NCBI GenBank assembly: GCA_949752735.1
Contig: OX457042.1
Span: 25,946,612-26,010,611, forward strand
Direction: 5' to 3'
Source: Lumbricus terrestris
Taxonomy: Eukaryota > Annelida > Clitellata > Crassiclitellata > Lumbricidae
Length of the DNA stretch: 64,000 nucleotides
Below, in pieces: positions 11,743 through 22,364 of this stretch. A program made the position numbers and the translations under genes. Position 1 is the first letter of the stretch; every line of letters starts with the position of its first letter. The notes under the pieces are model-generated. The model searched no databases. It worked only from the letters and a program-made list of their open reading frames with translations, and was not told the origin of the DNA.

Positions 11743-11902
11743 CTCCTGTAGTCTTACTATTTATTTTTATTCTTGCTCATTTATTTCTCTCCATTGCACC
11801 TCTTCAAGCTCACTATTCAGATGCGCTCCAGACTACAGCGCGGACAATGCATCGGAGTTTCACGCCGAAGCGCCCAAGCAATTGCGGGTGAAGAACTTGT
11901 CC
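11743..11902 (-). mobile_element. SINE copy (minus), head truncated
   Basis: Reverse complement of the SINE centre and tail: TTTCACGCCGAAGCGC, then CAGATGCGCTCC and CTTCAAG. The tRNA-like head is replaced by a TCC tract. Its AT-rich tail plus about 20 further bases is repeated in inverted orientation at 15373-15440 (shared AGTAAGACTA and GGAGGAAGA). Confidence 0.85.
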
Positions 11903-12063
11903 TCCTCTTCTTCCTACTCCTCTTCCTACTACTCTTCCTCCTCCTCCTCCTCCTCCTCTGTCCTCCTCTTCCTCCTTCTCCTCTTCTTTCCCCTCCTCCT
12001 CCTATAGCGTCTTCCTCCTCTTCCTCCTTCTCCTCGTCATCCTCCACCTTTCCTCCTTCCACC
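11903..12063. repeat. (TCC)n/(TTC)n polypyrimidine tract
   Basis: CTCCTC and TTCCTC units. It begins exactly where the SINE head would be. Confidence 0.85.
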
Positions 12064-12480
12064 TAAACCATCATCTCCAGCTCTCCAGTTTCCTCAATTA
12101 TTACCAACCAATGGAGACACCGCGCATGGCAAGCATATATCTATACATCGGTGGAGCAGTAGTCGGTCCGCGAGCACTTAGTCGGTTCGTGGCGTCAAAC
12201 GAGAGACTTCTTTCCCCTTATTTCGCTTCGTATGAGACTGACGGCAGCGGCGGCGGTGACGGTCGGTACAACGCCACAGGCAATCTCACTCTCCCAACCA
12301 TGCAGCGCGAGGAACGGGGAACATGTAGATAGACGGAGGAGGGTTGCATGTATAACTGGGTGATGGATGGAAGGAAGGACGGCGTGAATGGTCACCCAGC
12401 GAGAGCGCAGACGCCCCTCGAGGGTAACGCATTCCAGGTTCGGCGATGCGACGGCTGAAACAGGAATTCAGGGTGACTTA
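12064..12480. other. Unique-looking CpG-containing spacer
   Basis: Includes an open frame of 73 codons at 12111-12332 with a mixed composition that I do not recognise. No splice or promoter evidence. Confidence 0.3.
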
Positions 12481-12488
12481 TTTGCAGC

Positions 12489-12518
12489 AGCGGTGGCGGT
12501 GGCGGTGGCGGTGGCGGC
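12489..12518. repeat. (GGTGGC)n hexanucleotide repeat
   Basis: Five tandem GGTGGC-type units. Confidence 0.8.
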
Positions 12519-12642
12519 ATGCAGTCATGGGAGGGGAATGTTGGTTAGGATGATTATTGTGGTGTAATGTTGGGTCCGATGCTGGAAAGGATGAATAGTG
12601 AAGGGGAGGGAGGGAAATGAGGATCATGTCAAACGTGAGGGA

Positions 12643-12718
12643 GAGAAGGATGATGGGGAGAAGGATGATGGGGAGAAGGATGATGGGGAGAAGGATGATG
12701 GGGAGAAGGATGATGGGG
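12643..12718. repeat. 15-bp minisatellite, five copies
   Basis: The unit GAGAAGGATGATGGG is repeated five times with almost no change. The period is a multiple of three, so frames stay open. Confidence 0.9.
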
Positions 12719-12885
12719 TTATGGAAGAAGAGATGAAAGAAGCAGAAGGGAAGGGATGGGAGAGAGCAAAAGAGTAAAAAGAGAGAAGTCTAAAAAGGTT
12801 TGAAGGGAGAACGATGAACAGAAGGTGGAAGAAGAAAAGGAACAAATGGAGAAAGAAACAGAGATAAAGAGTGTGAAAGGGTAAA

Positions 12886-13119
12886 GGCGCCGTGGTGTAG
12901 TGGTGGCGTCGTTGCCTTGGAGCCGGAAGGTTCGAGGTTCGAATCCACCTCAAGTCTCCGCGTAGGGACCTTGAGCAAGTCCTTCACTCGCAATTGCTCA
13001 GCGCTTCGGCATGAAACTCCGATGCAATGTTTGCGCTGTAGTCGGGAGCGCCTCTGAGTAGAGAGCTAGCGCTATAGAAATGGATAAATAAATATATAAA
13101 TAAAAATAAATAAAATAAA
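12886..13119 (+). mobile_element. Full-length tRNA-derived SINE copy
   Basis: A-box region CCGTGGTGTAGTGG and B-box GGTTCGAATCC are both present. They are followed by GACCTTGAGCAAGTCC, the TCGGCATGAAACTCCG block, the tail GGGAGCGCCTCTGAGTAG, GCGCTATAGAAATGG and an (AAATA)n end. In this copy the tail is AT-rich rather than CATA-like. Confidence 0.92.
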
Positions 13120-13313
13120 GTGCGTGAGGAGAGGATGAGGTTAAGGAAGAAGAGTTGGAGCATATGGATGAAGGAAAGCGAACTAAACATTCTGGCACGA
13201 AAAGCGCACACTGTTGCCGGAACCCATCCTGCTACCCCCTCCCCTATCCCAAAAGGTGCGCTCAACCTTCCAATCAGCAAACTACGCTGATAAAATGCGT
13301 AGTAGGGCATGAA

Positions 13314-13367
13314 GGGCGCCCTGTTGACTGCCAACAGTTAAATTCGACTCCTGTAGCAACTTGTGAT
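13314..13367. repeat. Interspersed repeat, copy 1 (54 bp)
   Basis: GGGCGCCCTGTTG followed by TTAAATTCGACTC and AACTTGTGAT. The same 54-base stretch occurs at 50616-50669 with six differences counted by eye. The family is not recognised; only a fragment is visible in each place. Confidence 0.75.
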
Positions 13368-13376
13368 TAATTATCC

Positions 13377-13647
13377 GTGGGTCGCGGTGGTGTAGTGGTT
13401 GGTTCGGCGCCTTGCAGTCGAAGATTCCAGATTCGAATCAACCTCACTCAAACCGCCGAGTAGTATTGACCTTGTGCAAGTCCTTCACTCGCAATTGCTC
13501 GTGCGCTTCGGCGTGAAACTCCGAAGCAGTATCCGTTCTGTAATCGGGAGCGCCTCTGAGTAGTGAGAGATTGAAGGAGCGCTATAATAATAGTGAATGC
13601 GACAAATAAACAAATAAATAAGTAAATAAATAAATAAATAAATAAAT
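13377..13647 (+). mobile_element. Full-length tRNA-derived SINE copy
   Basis: Head GCGGTGGTGTAGTGGTTGG, degenerate B-box GATTCGAATC, centre TTGACCTTGTGCAAGTCC, tail GGGAGCGCCTCTGAGTAG, then GCGCTATAATAATAG and an (AAAT)n end. It lies immediately downstream of the repeat at 13314. A short ATCCGT on both sides could be a target duplication but is too short to trust. Confidence 0.9.
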
Positions 13648-14038
13648 CCGTTTTATTATTAATTGCAAACATACTGCGCTGCGTGAGGTTGAATTAAATC
13701 AAGTTATTGTTAAAGAGTAAGAAGGGCGGGAAAACGATGGTGAGGAGGGGGAGAATAAGGACGAGGTGGAATTGGAGAAAGAGGAATGGGAGGAAGAGGG
13801 AGACTTGGTGGACGACGAGTGGAGAATGAGAGCGACTGGAGTGGGTGGAGGGGGACTGGAAAACGGACGCAGTTGTCATGGTTTCGTTTGCAGTTCACTT
13901 GATATCTCTGCGGCTCTCCTATTGCTGATAAAAAACCGGATGCCACCCGTCTTCGTCGCTCCATGGCACTGATGGCTTCTCTGCCTGTCTCATCATCTCA
14001 CTCTGCGTGTCTACATCTCGTTCTCTACTTCCCCTCTC
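13648..14038. other. Purine-rich spacer
   Basis: GA-rich sequence with no recognised gene or element. Confidence 0.35.
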
Positions 14039-14498
14039 TGTCTGTCTGTCTGTCTCTTTGACTGTCTGTCTGCCTGCCTGTCTGTCTCTGCCTCTTTCTT
14101 TCTCTCCCTTTGTCTCTCTCTGTCTTAATCGCTGTCTCTCTGTCTCTCTCAGCTTCTGTCTGTCTGTCTCACTCTCTCTTTTCTATCTCTCTCTCTGTCT
14201 GTCTCTGTCTCTTTCTCTCTCTCCCTCTGTCTCACTCTGTATGTGTCTTTATCGCTGTCTATCTCTGTCTCTCTCACTCACTCTCTCAGTTTCTGTTTGT
14301 CTGTCTATCTGGCTCTCTGTCTCTCTCTGTCTCTCTGTCTTTCTGCCTCTCTCTGTCTCTCTGTCTGCCTGTCTCTCTCAATCTGTCTGTCTATATATCT
14401 ACCTATCTATCCATCCATCCATCCATCCATCCATCCTTCCATCCTTCCATGCTTCCATCCATCCATTCATCCATCCATCCATCCATCTGCCTGTTTTC
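14039..14498. repeat. (TCTG)n/(TCTC)n then (ATCC)n microsatellites
   Basis: TCTG and TCTC units to about 14400, then ATCC units to about 14498. Frames encode only Ser/Leu/Cys/Val and then Pro/Ser/Ile/His repeats. Confidence 0.9.
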
Positions 14499-15123
14499 AA
14501 CCATTCGTCTGAGTTTTCCCCCCCCCCCCTAGATCCGTCCGGTCCATTCATTCTCTATGCCTGTTTGTTTTTCTGCTTGCTCATCTGCCTATCCATCCTT
14601 ATAATTATAAACACAGTCCCCGTACATTCTTCCATCTGCCCTTCCGTCAGTGTACGTGTCTCTCTATGCCTCTGCCCATCCCTACCCTCCTCAAAGAGAC
14701 CAGTATTTGTTCAGCCCGATCGTTTGACATCTCCTCTTGGCTTCCACTGGATTCCTGGTCGCCGCCGCCGAAGACGACATCGACAACCGTCGCCATTCCT
14801 CCGTCTCTCCCTCTGTCCTCTGGTCGAATAAAGCCGCCCGGATCAGCCTTTGTCCGTCTTTGTCCTCGGAGGTCCGTATCGACGACGAACGATGAAGAGA
14901 AGAAGAGCCTCGCGTGCAAACACTCGACTCCACAGATGTCTCTCCGACGAGAGAAATATTGCGTCTTCAATCGACGATCGAGAACCGGTCACCAGAATAA
15001 TGATATGCATGCAGATTACGATCGCATATTCATGAATGCAGCAGCTGCCGGTCGTGTCGTCGTGCCACGTGGTGTAGGCTACACGTACGCGGTGAGGATG
15101 TGCCTGGAATTTTCTCATTGGTT

Positions 15124-15178
15124 CACGTGACCGATGACGTCAGGCTGCATGCAAGCGTCAGGCTGGACTATAAATAGA
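15124..15178 (+). promoter_or_regulatory. Putative Pol II promoter: E-box, CRE, TATA
   Basis: CACGTG at 15124-15129 is followed by a perfect palindromic CRE, TGACGTCA, at 15135-15142, and by CTATAAATA at 15168-15176. The order and spacing are what a compact TATA promoter would show, with a start predicted around 15200. No downstream coding exon was recognised before the SINE fragment at 15.34 kb, so the transcript is unknown. Confidence 0.4.
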
Positions 15179-15344
15179 AAAGTGATAGCTGGTCCGAGAA
15201 AAACTGCGCCACTGCTCGTTCTTTTTTGGGAGTGCCAGTCTAAAGTCTAGATAAAGGAGGAGGGCGACACTTATCATCTCTGTTATGACATGGCGTCGTT
15301 AAACAGCAACAAGCGTGGTCCGAGGATGACTTTATGTAAAGATG

Positions 15345-15440
15345 TAGTGTCTGAGTAGGGAACTTGAAGGGGTGCAATGGAGAGAAATAAATAAGCAAGA
15401 ATATAAAAATAAATAGTAAGACTAGGAGGAAGAGAAGACA
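15345..15440 (+). mobile_element. SINE 3' fragment with shared flank
   Basis: TGTCTGAGTAGGGAACTTGA, then GGTGCAATGG and an AT-rich tail. It matches the inverse of 11743-11840, including AGTAAGACTA and GGAGGAAGA beyond the tail. Either this SINE subfamily has an extended tail, or a fragment was duplicated in inverted orientation. Confidence 0.65.
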
Positions 15441-15923
15441 AGTGATCTGGGCCAGAGAGGAGCGAGCGGGAGAAGAGGAGGTAAAAGAGAAGTGGAAGTA
15501 AAGCGAGTTGTTTTTAATGTTGCAAAGATATACGGAGAGGATTCATATGCAAATCCGGTGGGACCAGGGCCGGATTTAGGGTGGTGGGGCCCATGGGCGC
15601 TAATTACGGTGGGGCCCTTTCCTATAATAGATATTTTGCTTTTGATGGACAGCCCCGGCAGGGACATGCCCATGCATACAGTCATAAAGTTCTAAAAGCA
15701 ATGTTTAAATTGTTGACTTATTGTTAATAAAATATTAAAATACATATGAAGAGAAATTCAGAATATCATATTGCTGATAAATAATTATAGTGACCTATTA
15801 TTTTAATTGCATGGTATTAAATCATTTTTCAAATACAAAGTTAAAGGATAAGCGTTAGGCATAGGCTATATCTTATTCTGTTTTTGGTAGGCCTATAAGT
15901 CACTGGCATACTAAACACATAGG

Positions 15924-16055
15924 CAGGGCTGAAAGTGAGCCGGGTCTGTATTTTGGACAAATTACAAAAAAGGTCGTCAGAAATGTTCTGGTCAAAGGCG
16001 TCGGTTCGTCCGCAAAGTCAGACCCGGCAATTTTTCCAAACCACTTTCAGCCATG
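15924..16055. mobile_element. Nested hAT-like MITE (132 bp)
   Basis: The left end CAGGGCTGAAAGTG is matched by CACTTTCAGCCATG inverted at the right end. The flanks are CACATAGG and CACATAGA, a 7 of 8 match. It is inserted in the larger hAT at 15565. Inside it, AGGTCGTCAGAAATG at 15971 matches a motif found in other small elements of this window. Confidence 0.75.
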
Positions 16056-16096
16056 CACATAGACCTACAAAGAAAGAAAGTGAAAATAGTGATAAG

Positions 16097-16225
16097 CAGT
16101 GGTTAAAGTGTAGACGCCCCTTCCTTTTCCAGGCTGTGCTGCCAAATAAGTGGCAGGGCTGTGTGCAGATTTGAAAATAAGTGCATGGACGCCGTCCATG
16201 ACGTCCAGCCACACTTTAAGCCTTG
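16097..16225. mobile_element. Nested hAT-like MITE (129 bp), perfect TSD
   Basis: The left end CAGTGGTTAAAGTGTAGACG is inverted imperfectly at the right end as CACACTTTAAGCCTTG. The 8-bp flanks GTGATAAG at 16089-16096 and 16226-16233 are identical. It lies inside the 15565-17726 hAT, 41 bases from the other nested element. Confidence 0.85.
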
Positions 16226-16336
16226 GTGATAAGCAAGACCTCCAAAAATAAAAACAGACAGCTATAACCAGTTAAATATATGGCATGGTCCGGCCTACAG
16301 TTTGATCTAAGTTTGAGTGTGTCTTTGTGTATTTTT

Positions 16337-16549
16337 CTAATAGCAAAGTAGCCTATAGTTAATTAACTGATTAAAATGCAGTTGGAATTGAAATAGAGTA
16401 TCACTCTCTAAGCCAAACACTGAAGGCAAGGTGGCTAAGTCACCGTGTGTCATAGTTGTGCGAAACCTGTTATTAATTATCTTCATCTTGGAAAACGAGT
16501 GTTCAGCACTGCAGTTTGTGACCATGGGTACCAATTGCACTCTTAGCAT
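16337..16549 (-). pseudogene. hAT transposase C-terminal (hATC) remnant
   Basis: The 70-codon minus frame contains PMVTNCSAEHSFSKMKIINN followed by RFRTTMTHGDLATL. This is the pattern PVTN/S-x-AERSFS-x-LK-x-IK-x-x-LRSTM-x-x-x-RL of the hAT family dimerisation region at the transposase C-terminus. No catalytic core was recognised upstream on the minus strand (16.55-17.7 kb), so the gene is decayed. It fits the minus orientation of the surrounding element. Confidence 0.8.
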
Positions 16550-17769
16550 AATTTCTACATTTGGAAATGAACACCTTTGTCAAGTATTAGGCTTAATTGG
16601 TTCATGAACGGCTCCTGACTTATACCGAGGCTATTCTTGCTGTCTGGTCTTGAAACAGTTTGACAAAATAATGAAACCTCAATTATAGCCCATTGTCAAG
16701 GCTTTCATCTATAGAGTCATCACCATTATAGCCTGCCCAAATGCTACATGGTTTTCGCAAACTTGAGAATTTCTTCATCAAGATTCAAGCCTAGAAAGAA
16801 AACTCAAACCTTGAGCAGAGCAGTTCTTTGATGCTAGTCTTTTTGTCATCCACGGTGACAGCAGACATACTTAGAGCTGCTGCCTGAAGTAATACGAATT
16901 GTCTTTGAAGTGGCCGACTTGCTCATTTTGAGATGCTTTTTTCTTTACTGAACTTGTCCTTTTGAGAGCCGCTTTATGCCTTTTTAGTGCCCTTATACTG
17001 ATCTTCAATTCGGTTCATGTCTATCAGTTGAAATTATTGAGAATCTTCAAATTATATTGAGTAGGCTGATGCCTATTCAAAGCTCACACTGTGCTGCATG
17101 GTCCTATAAACCGTGCATAAATTATTATAAACGTAGGACTGTCAGAGACTACCTCTGACAGCACAGAAATGATAGCAAACAGCTGTGTGCTATGTCACAA
17201 ATATGGACATTGGGTCACTTGAGGTCAAAAGGACCAGCCCAACGCTGGAGTTAAAACAGTACAGACCTTTCATTCCGCAACCTGATACTCGTGGTGAGGG
17301 CGATGGAGGCTGCCCAGGACGCTGACCACCGCACGATCTGTTCGTTGTTCGCTACATGCGACCAAGTCGAGGGAAGCACCTCTGACACTGTATCTGCCTA
17401 CACCAGTGGGCTATCTCAGCTTGAGTTAAAAGGAAGATAATCTGTCAACAACAGCTGCTGCTGAAGATGTCAGGTTTAAAGCCATATATTGGTGAACAAT
17501 ATTAACGACTATAACGAGTATAATAAATAGTGGTCAGATCAGAAACCTATAGGCTACTACTCACTGCTTAAGATCCAGTTGCAAAACTCTTAGATTTCAA
17601 TCCTTAATAAAAATTATTGGGTACGGACTGATTAGGCAAAAAATAAAGCTGCAACTGGTGGGGGCCCCTAAGTGGTGGGGGCCCCTGGGCTGGAGCCCGT
17701 GTAGCCCATGCTTAAATCCGGCCCTGGGTGGGACCACAGACACAGGGAGCTTAATTATAGTACGTTATT

Positions 17770-17997
17770 ACAATATTTTAATTTCGCATGAATCTCCTTC
17801 AAAACCTTTTAATAGCCTGCCTTGGTCTTGGACTGCCACAGCAACACAGCGTCGTGCCTATGCCGCTGTTGACCCTATTCTGTGGAATGACCTTTCTGAA
17901 ATAACTCCTGCTTAGATCTTATCTGCCGATGGGCGCACCACTGTTTCTGTCCATTTTCTGAAGGTTTATCTTTTTAGAGAGGTTCTCTAGGCCCTAG
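17770..17997 (+). pseudogene. CR1-like LINE ORF2 3' end, interrupted
   Basis: The + frame reads RRAYAAVDPILWNDLSEITP and then a stop, followed by HFLKVYLF in a neighbouring frame. The pattern RxFxxxxPxLWNxLPxxxR then FKxxLKxxLF is the usual C-terminus of CR1/L2-type LINE polymerases. The hAT at 17998 is inserted just downstream. Only the last roughly 60 codons are visible. Confidence 0.6.
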
Positions 17998-19067
17998 CAG
18001 CGGTTCTCAACCGGGGGTCCGCGGACCCCTGGGGGTCCGCGGCCATCTGCCTGGGGGTCCGCGAGCACGTCCTGAAAATTACATAATTATTTCTTCGTTA
18101 AAAACATAGAAACAGATAAATCTTTGTCATTTTTTCAATATTTCTCATTTTCAATGGCGACATATACTACCGGTAATAACACGCCGATTAACGACAAATT
18201 CATTTGTTTTAGATGGGTCTTTTTGTAGCCTACTCTAGATTTTGGGATGCTTTCGAGAGAGTTTCTTATAGAAAAAGAACACAGCCTGTAATTCAATTGA
18301 ATAAGCAACTCATGAGTTTCAACTTTGGCTTACCTGGCTGTCATTTTTGAATAAACTGAATTCCTCTACGCAAGTGATGCAGACAACTCTAATCACCCTT
18401 GGTGATAAAGTGTCTGCTTTTACCAAAAAAACCTTGATATCTGGCGCAAAACGGATAGTGGTAGACAAGTTTGACACATTTGATCAATTGCATGAATTCA
18501 AATGAAAATAGGGAAATGCTCAGATCAATCAACCAAAATTTGTTAATTTAATTTTCGGTCAATCATAGATGGATCAGTTCAACTTCTAATTCGGTAATTT
18601 GAACGTTCAGTTTTTCGTTGACTTCCAGTCAGTTTCTTGCAAAACTTGATTCGTGGAATTTACCAACACCGGAATTGAAATAAATCATTGGAGTGACTAT
18701 TGAAAATGGCATTAGGCCTACATTGAAGATGTACGTTGCATCCATGCAAGAGTTAGCTTGATGCATGAGTGTCTCGAGCAGATAAGCTGTGCTCGAATAT
18801 GCATGCCCAAAGCTTACATCAAAATAAAATACCTTTTTTTTCTTATAAATTTCATATAATATTGTATGTAATATAAAATTTGTGCTACAGGAGTGCATAG
18901 GCATATCTAGACCTATGTGCTATAGTATAGCATGCATGTAGGCCTACTATTATATAGGATTATAGAGTCGCACAGTCACGATAATGCGCCTAATTTCGGT
19001 GGGGGTCCGTGACCGGGACCAACAATTTAAAAGGGGTCCATGAGTGTGAAAAGGTTGAGAACCGCTG
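17998..19067. mobile_element. hAT-like element, 1070 bp
   Basis: The left end CAGCGGTTCTCAACC is inverted exactly at the right end as GGTTGAGAACCGCTG. GGGGTCC motifs lie just inside both ends. The flanks share GCYCTAG, overlapping the terminal base, so the 8-bp duplication is imperfect. No hAT protein remnant was recognised, so it is probably non-autonomous. It sits in the tail of a LINE. Confidence 0.8.
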
Positions 19068-19110
19068 CTCTAGGCACTGAGTGCGACCACCACTGTGTTC
19101 TAGGCCCACA

Positions 19111-19240
19111 GCGTGATAGGATTTTTATAGGCCACGAAAGAGAATAGACCTAGCCTGCACTTACTAGACCTAGCCTGCACATAGGCCTACTGCGACACTG
19201 TGACAGGCTTTTTATAGGCCACGAAAGAGAATAGCCTGCA
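19111..19240. repeat. Local tandem duplication (~85 bp period)
   Basis: TTTTTATAGGCCACGAAAGA followed by GAATAG occurs twice, at about 19122 and 19208, with GACCTAGCCTGCAC repeated between. Confidence 0.7.
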
Positions 19241-19311
19241 GTTGTGCATACTTATACTCGGACAATAATTATCTCACGCACGAGTGTCGTGCCAAATGCT
19301 GTCCTGGCAAC

Positions 19312-19737
19312 CAGTGGCGTAACTACGGGGGGACAAGGGGGGCAGCCGCCCCCCCAAATGAAAGGGCTGCCCCCCAGCTGCCCCCCCAATCCCTGCGTTT
19401 GTTTTACTTTTTACTCTTACGAGTGATAAAGAATTAAACAATGTTATATAATTTCTGACTTATTTTATTTTTTATACAACTTCCTGTACAACTTCTTATA
19501 GGGTGGGTGATGTGAAAGTGGGACAGGCCACTATAGTGCACTGTGGGACAGACAAGCTAGTGAGGCTTGCTTGCGTATTATGTCCGATACTGTTATAATC
19601 CAAAATCTAAAAATACATAGTCTATGGCAATATACCGATGCCGATGCACGCTTTAATTGCCAACGGTAGCCACCCCATCATTTTAAGCTGCCACCCCACT
19701 GCCCCCCCCCATGAAAAAATAACTGGCTGCGCCACTG
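19312..19737. mobile_element. hAT-like MITE, 426 bp, perfect TSD
   Basis: The left end CAGTGGCGTAACTACGGGGG and right end CTGGCTGCGCCACTG are imperfect inverted repeats. The flanks CTGGCAAC at 19304-19311 and 19738-19745 are identical 8-mers. Runs of G near the left end and C near the right end extend the complementarity. No coding sequence. Confidence 0.9.
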
Positions 19738-19745
19738 CTGGCAAC

Positions 19746-20185
19746 GGATGTGAGGAAGTGTGACACATCTCCACGACGACCACTATAATATGCCGCACCA
19801 CACCCGAGGAAGTGTTCGAAGCACGTGATGAACTACTGCAACAGTGAACGACGTGGTGAATGCATTCCGTGCTTGCGATGGGCAGAGGAGAGTTGGCAAA
19901 AAAAACAACGGGAGGTATTTTTTAGAATGGTTGGAGAAGACACTGCACACGGAAAAGCCTGAGAACTTTCGTTATGCCGCTATGCGTGGATTTATGGAAG
20001 CGTTGAGGTGGTGTTGGAGTAGTTTGGAAAAGTTTGTGGTGACAGTTGATGGAAAAGTGTCGACAGGTTGTCGAAAGGTCTGGCATGGGGTCAGAAGAAC
20101 TTAAATGAGGTTGAGTGAGCTAAATCATACAAGTGTGGAAAGGTGTTTATAATAAAATCATAATATATAATAATATATTATTATT
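19746..20185. other. Unique-looking spacer with unrecognised 86-codon frame
   Basis: The frame at 19844-20104 (+) has a mixed, protein-like composition (for example GRYFLEWLEKTL), but I recognise no family and see no splice or promoter support. It could be a remnant of a mobile element or chance. Confidence 0.25.
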
Positions 20186-20189
<4 letters not shown>

Positions 20190-20221
<32 letters not shown>

Positions 20222-20224
20222 TCA
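20190..20224. repeat. (TA)n microsatellite
   Basis: Alternating TA with a TGTA interruption. Confidence 0.8.
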
Positions 20225-20639
20225 TATACATGTGCATATAATACATGCACATTGAGAGAGCTGCTCTATAAAATCTATAAACAAATACATATTGTGCAAG
20301 CACACATGTATAAAAAATGCCTCTAATTTGAAGCAGGCAAGCTTGAACGGCAACTAAAGGTCTTCTCAAGTATATTTGCGACGAAGTTTAAGCAAGCAAG
20401 TTCTTTATGGTATTGTAATGTATGGTTAATCAGCAATCTAAGCAAGTAAGGAAGCAGATAAGGTATGTAAGGAAACAGACAAGGTAAGTGAAGAAGCAGA
20501 TAAGGCAAATAAAGAGGCATATACGGCAAGGTCTAAGCATGAGGTCATGAACGGAAGCGAGTCAAATGTACATGCTATATATTTCTAAAACGGATTCCCT
20601 GCAGCTTCATTCAACGTCAATTTCGACGACGAAGCTGCA

Positions 20640-20906
20640 ATGTATGCATGTATGCAAGTATGTATGCATGTATGCATGCATGCATGTATGCACGTATGTA
20701 TGTATGTATGTATGTATGTATGTATGTATGTATGTATGTATGTATGTATGTATGTATGTATGTATGTATGTATGTATGTATGTATGTATGTATGTATGTA
20801 TGTATGTATGTATGTATGTATGTATGTATGTATGTATGTATGTATGTATGTATGTATGTATGTATGTATGTATGTATGTATGTATGTATGTATGTATGTA
20901 TGTATG
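20640..20906. repeat. (TATG)n microsatellite
   Basis: Begins with TGCATGTATGCA-type units and becomes pure TATG. Confidence 0.95.
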
Positions 20907-21039
20907 GAGTGTAAGAGCGATGGATGGAGTTGCGATAGAGTCTCAGATATGAACGACAGTTATGGGGATCGAAGAGTCGGTCTCTGGAGACCATAGCAAG
21001 CAGATTATCGTCTGTATAGTTCGACGAACGTCGCCATTA

Positions 21040-21358
21040 ACCCTCTCTCTCTCTGTATGTCTGTCTGTCTGTCTGTCTATTTCTCTCTCTGTGCCTCTCT
21101 CTGTCTTTCTGTGTCTGTGTCTCTGTGTCTCCCTCCGTCCCTCCCTTCCCTTTCTCCGTCTCTTCTTCCCTCCTCCCTCCCTCCCTCCCTACCTCTCAAA
21201 CTCTCCTTCTCTCTCTCAGTGTCAGTGCATTTGTGCGTACATCGCCATTAACCCAATGTCTCTCTCTCCGTTCCTGCATCTGTCTATGTATCTGTATGTG
21301 TGCCTGCCTATCTGTCTATGTATCTGTCTGTCTGTCTGTCTGCCTATCTGTCTATGTA

Positions 21359-21453
<95 letters not shown>

Positions 21454-21458
21454 GACTG
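21040..21458. repeat. (TCTG)n/(CTCT)n/(CCCT)n microsatellite
   Basis: TCTG and CTCT units with a short CCCT stretch near 21165-21190, and pure TCTG from about 21360. Confidence 0.9.
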
Positions 21459-22150
21459 GCCACAGACGACGTCACCGTCAGCCGGGAACGACGTCGTTTT
21501 CTATCGCCGTTAAGAAGACCATTAATAGGAATTTCATGTAATGAAGAGACGCCTCTCGTACAGCCTCATCACCATCAACTGTGGCGATCAAAGAGGTCGA
21601 TCCCAACGGGGCACAGAGGGTCCCTGCCCTCAATATATTGGTCGGATACAACCGCTGTCACGAGTCCGAAATAGTCGAGAATGTTCAATATCGTGTCCGC
21701 AGCAGCTGAGGCCTGTGAGTTAGACACCACCATTTCCAGAGAACGTGTGGGTATATATAGGAAGAGAGGAAGACTGTAAAACGCTCTGGTGGGCAGCAGA
21801 ATCATGGCGCAGAGGGACATAATATACAATAATCTTCGGTTTGCGGGTTAATCAGTTCCACGCTGATGAACATAGATGGAAGGGAGAGTCGCATGCCCAA
21901 AATGGAAAATATTCTTTGACGCTAAACAGAGCGATATTCTTCCTAAGCTCAGAAATGGGGAAAAGGTGCAGCTTCCAACCCCCCCCCCCAATATTTGGAG
22001 CGAATCTAGGCCATAAGTTGGATTTTCGACATTGTTATTAGAGTCTTCTCGATATTTGATAGATGAATAAAAGCCATGATCAGTGAAAAACATCTGGAAT
22101 TCCTATTGCATTGACAACGGACCTGTAGCCATTCACGTAATAATTTATGT
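21459..22150. other. Unique-looking spacer
   Basis: No recognised gene or element. It has a C homopolymer near 21980. Confidence 0.3.
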
Positions 22151-22159
22151 ACGTTTGTG

Positions 22160-22340
22160 CGTATGTATGTATGTATGTATGTATTACATGTATGTATGTA
22201 TGTATGTATGTATGTATGTATGTATGTATGTATGTATGTATGTATGTATGTATGTATGTATGTATGTATGTATGTATGTATGTATGTATGTATGTATGTA
22301 TGTATGTATGTATGTATGTATGTATGCATGTATGTATGTA
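22160..22340. repeat. (TATG)n microsatellite
   Basis: Pure TATG units, breaking down into GTACGTAC at the right edge. Confidence 0.9.
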
Positions 22341-22364
22341 CGTATATGTACGTACGTGCGCACG

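Larger units (their letters stand above)
15565..17726 (-). mobile_element. hAT transposon, 2162 bp, 8-bp TSD
   Basis: The left end CAGGGCCGGATTTAGG is inverted at the right end as TTAAATCCGGCCCTG. The flanking 8-mers are identical: GGTGGGAC at 15557-15564 and 17727-17734. An 8-bp duplication is diagnostic of the hAT superfamily. The minus strand contains a remnant of the C-terminal dimerisation region (16337-16549). Two smaller elements are nested inside at 15924 and 16097. Confidence 0.93.
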
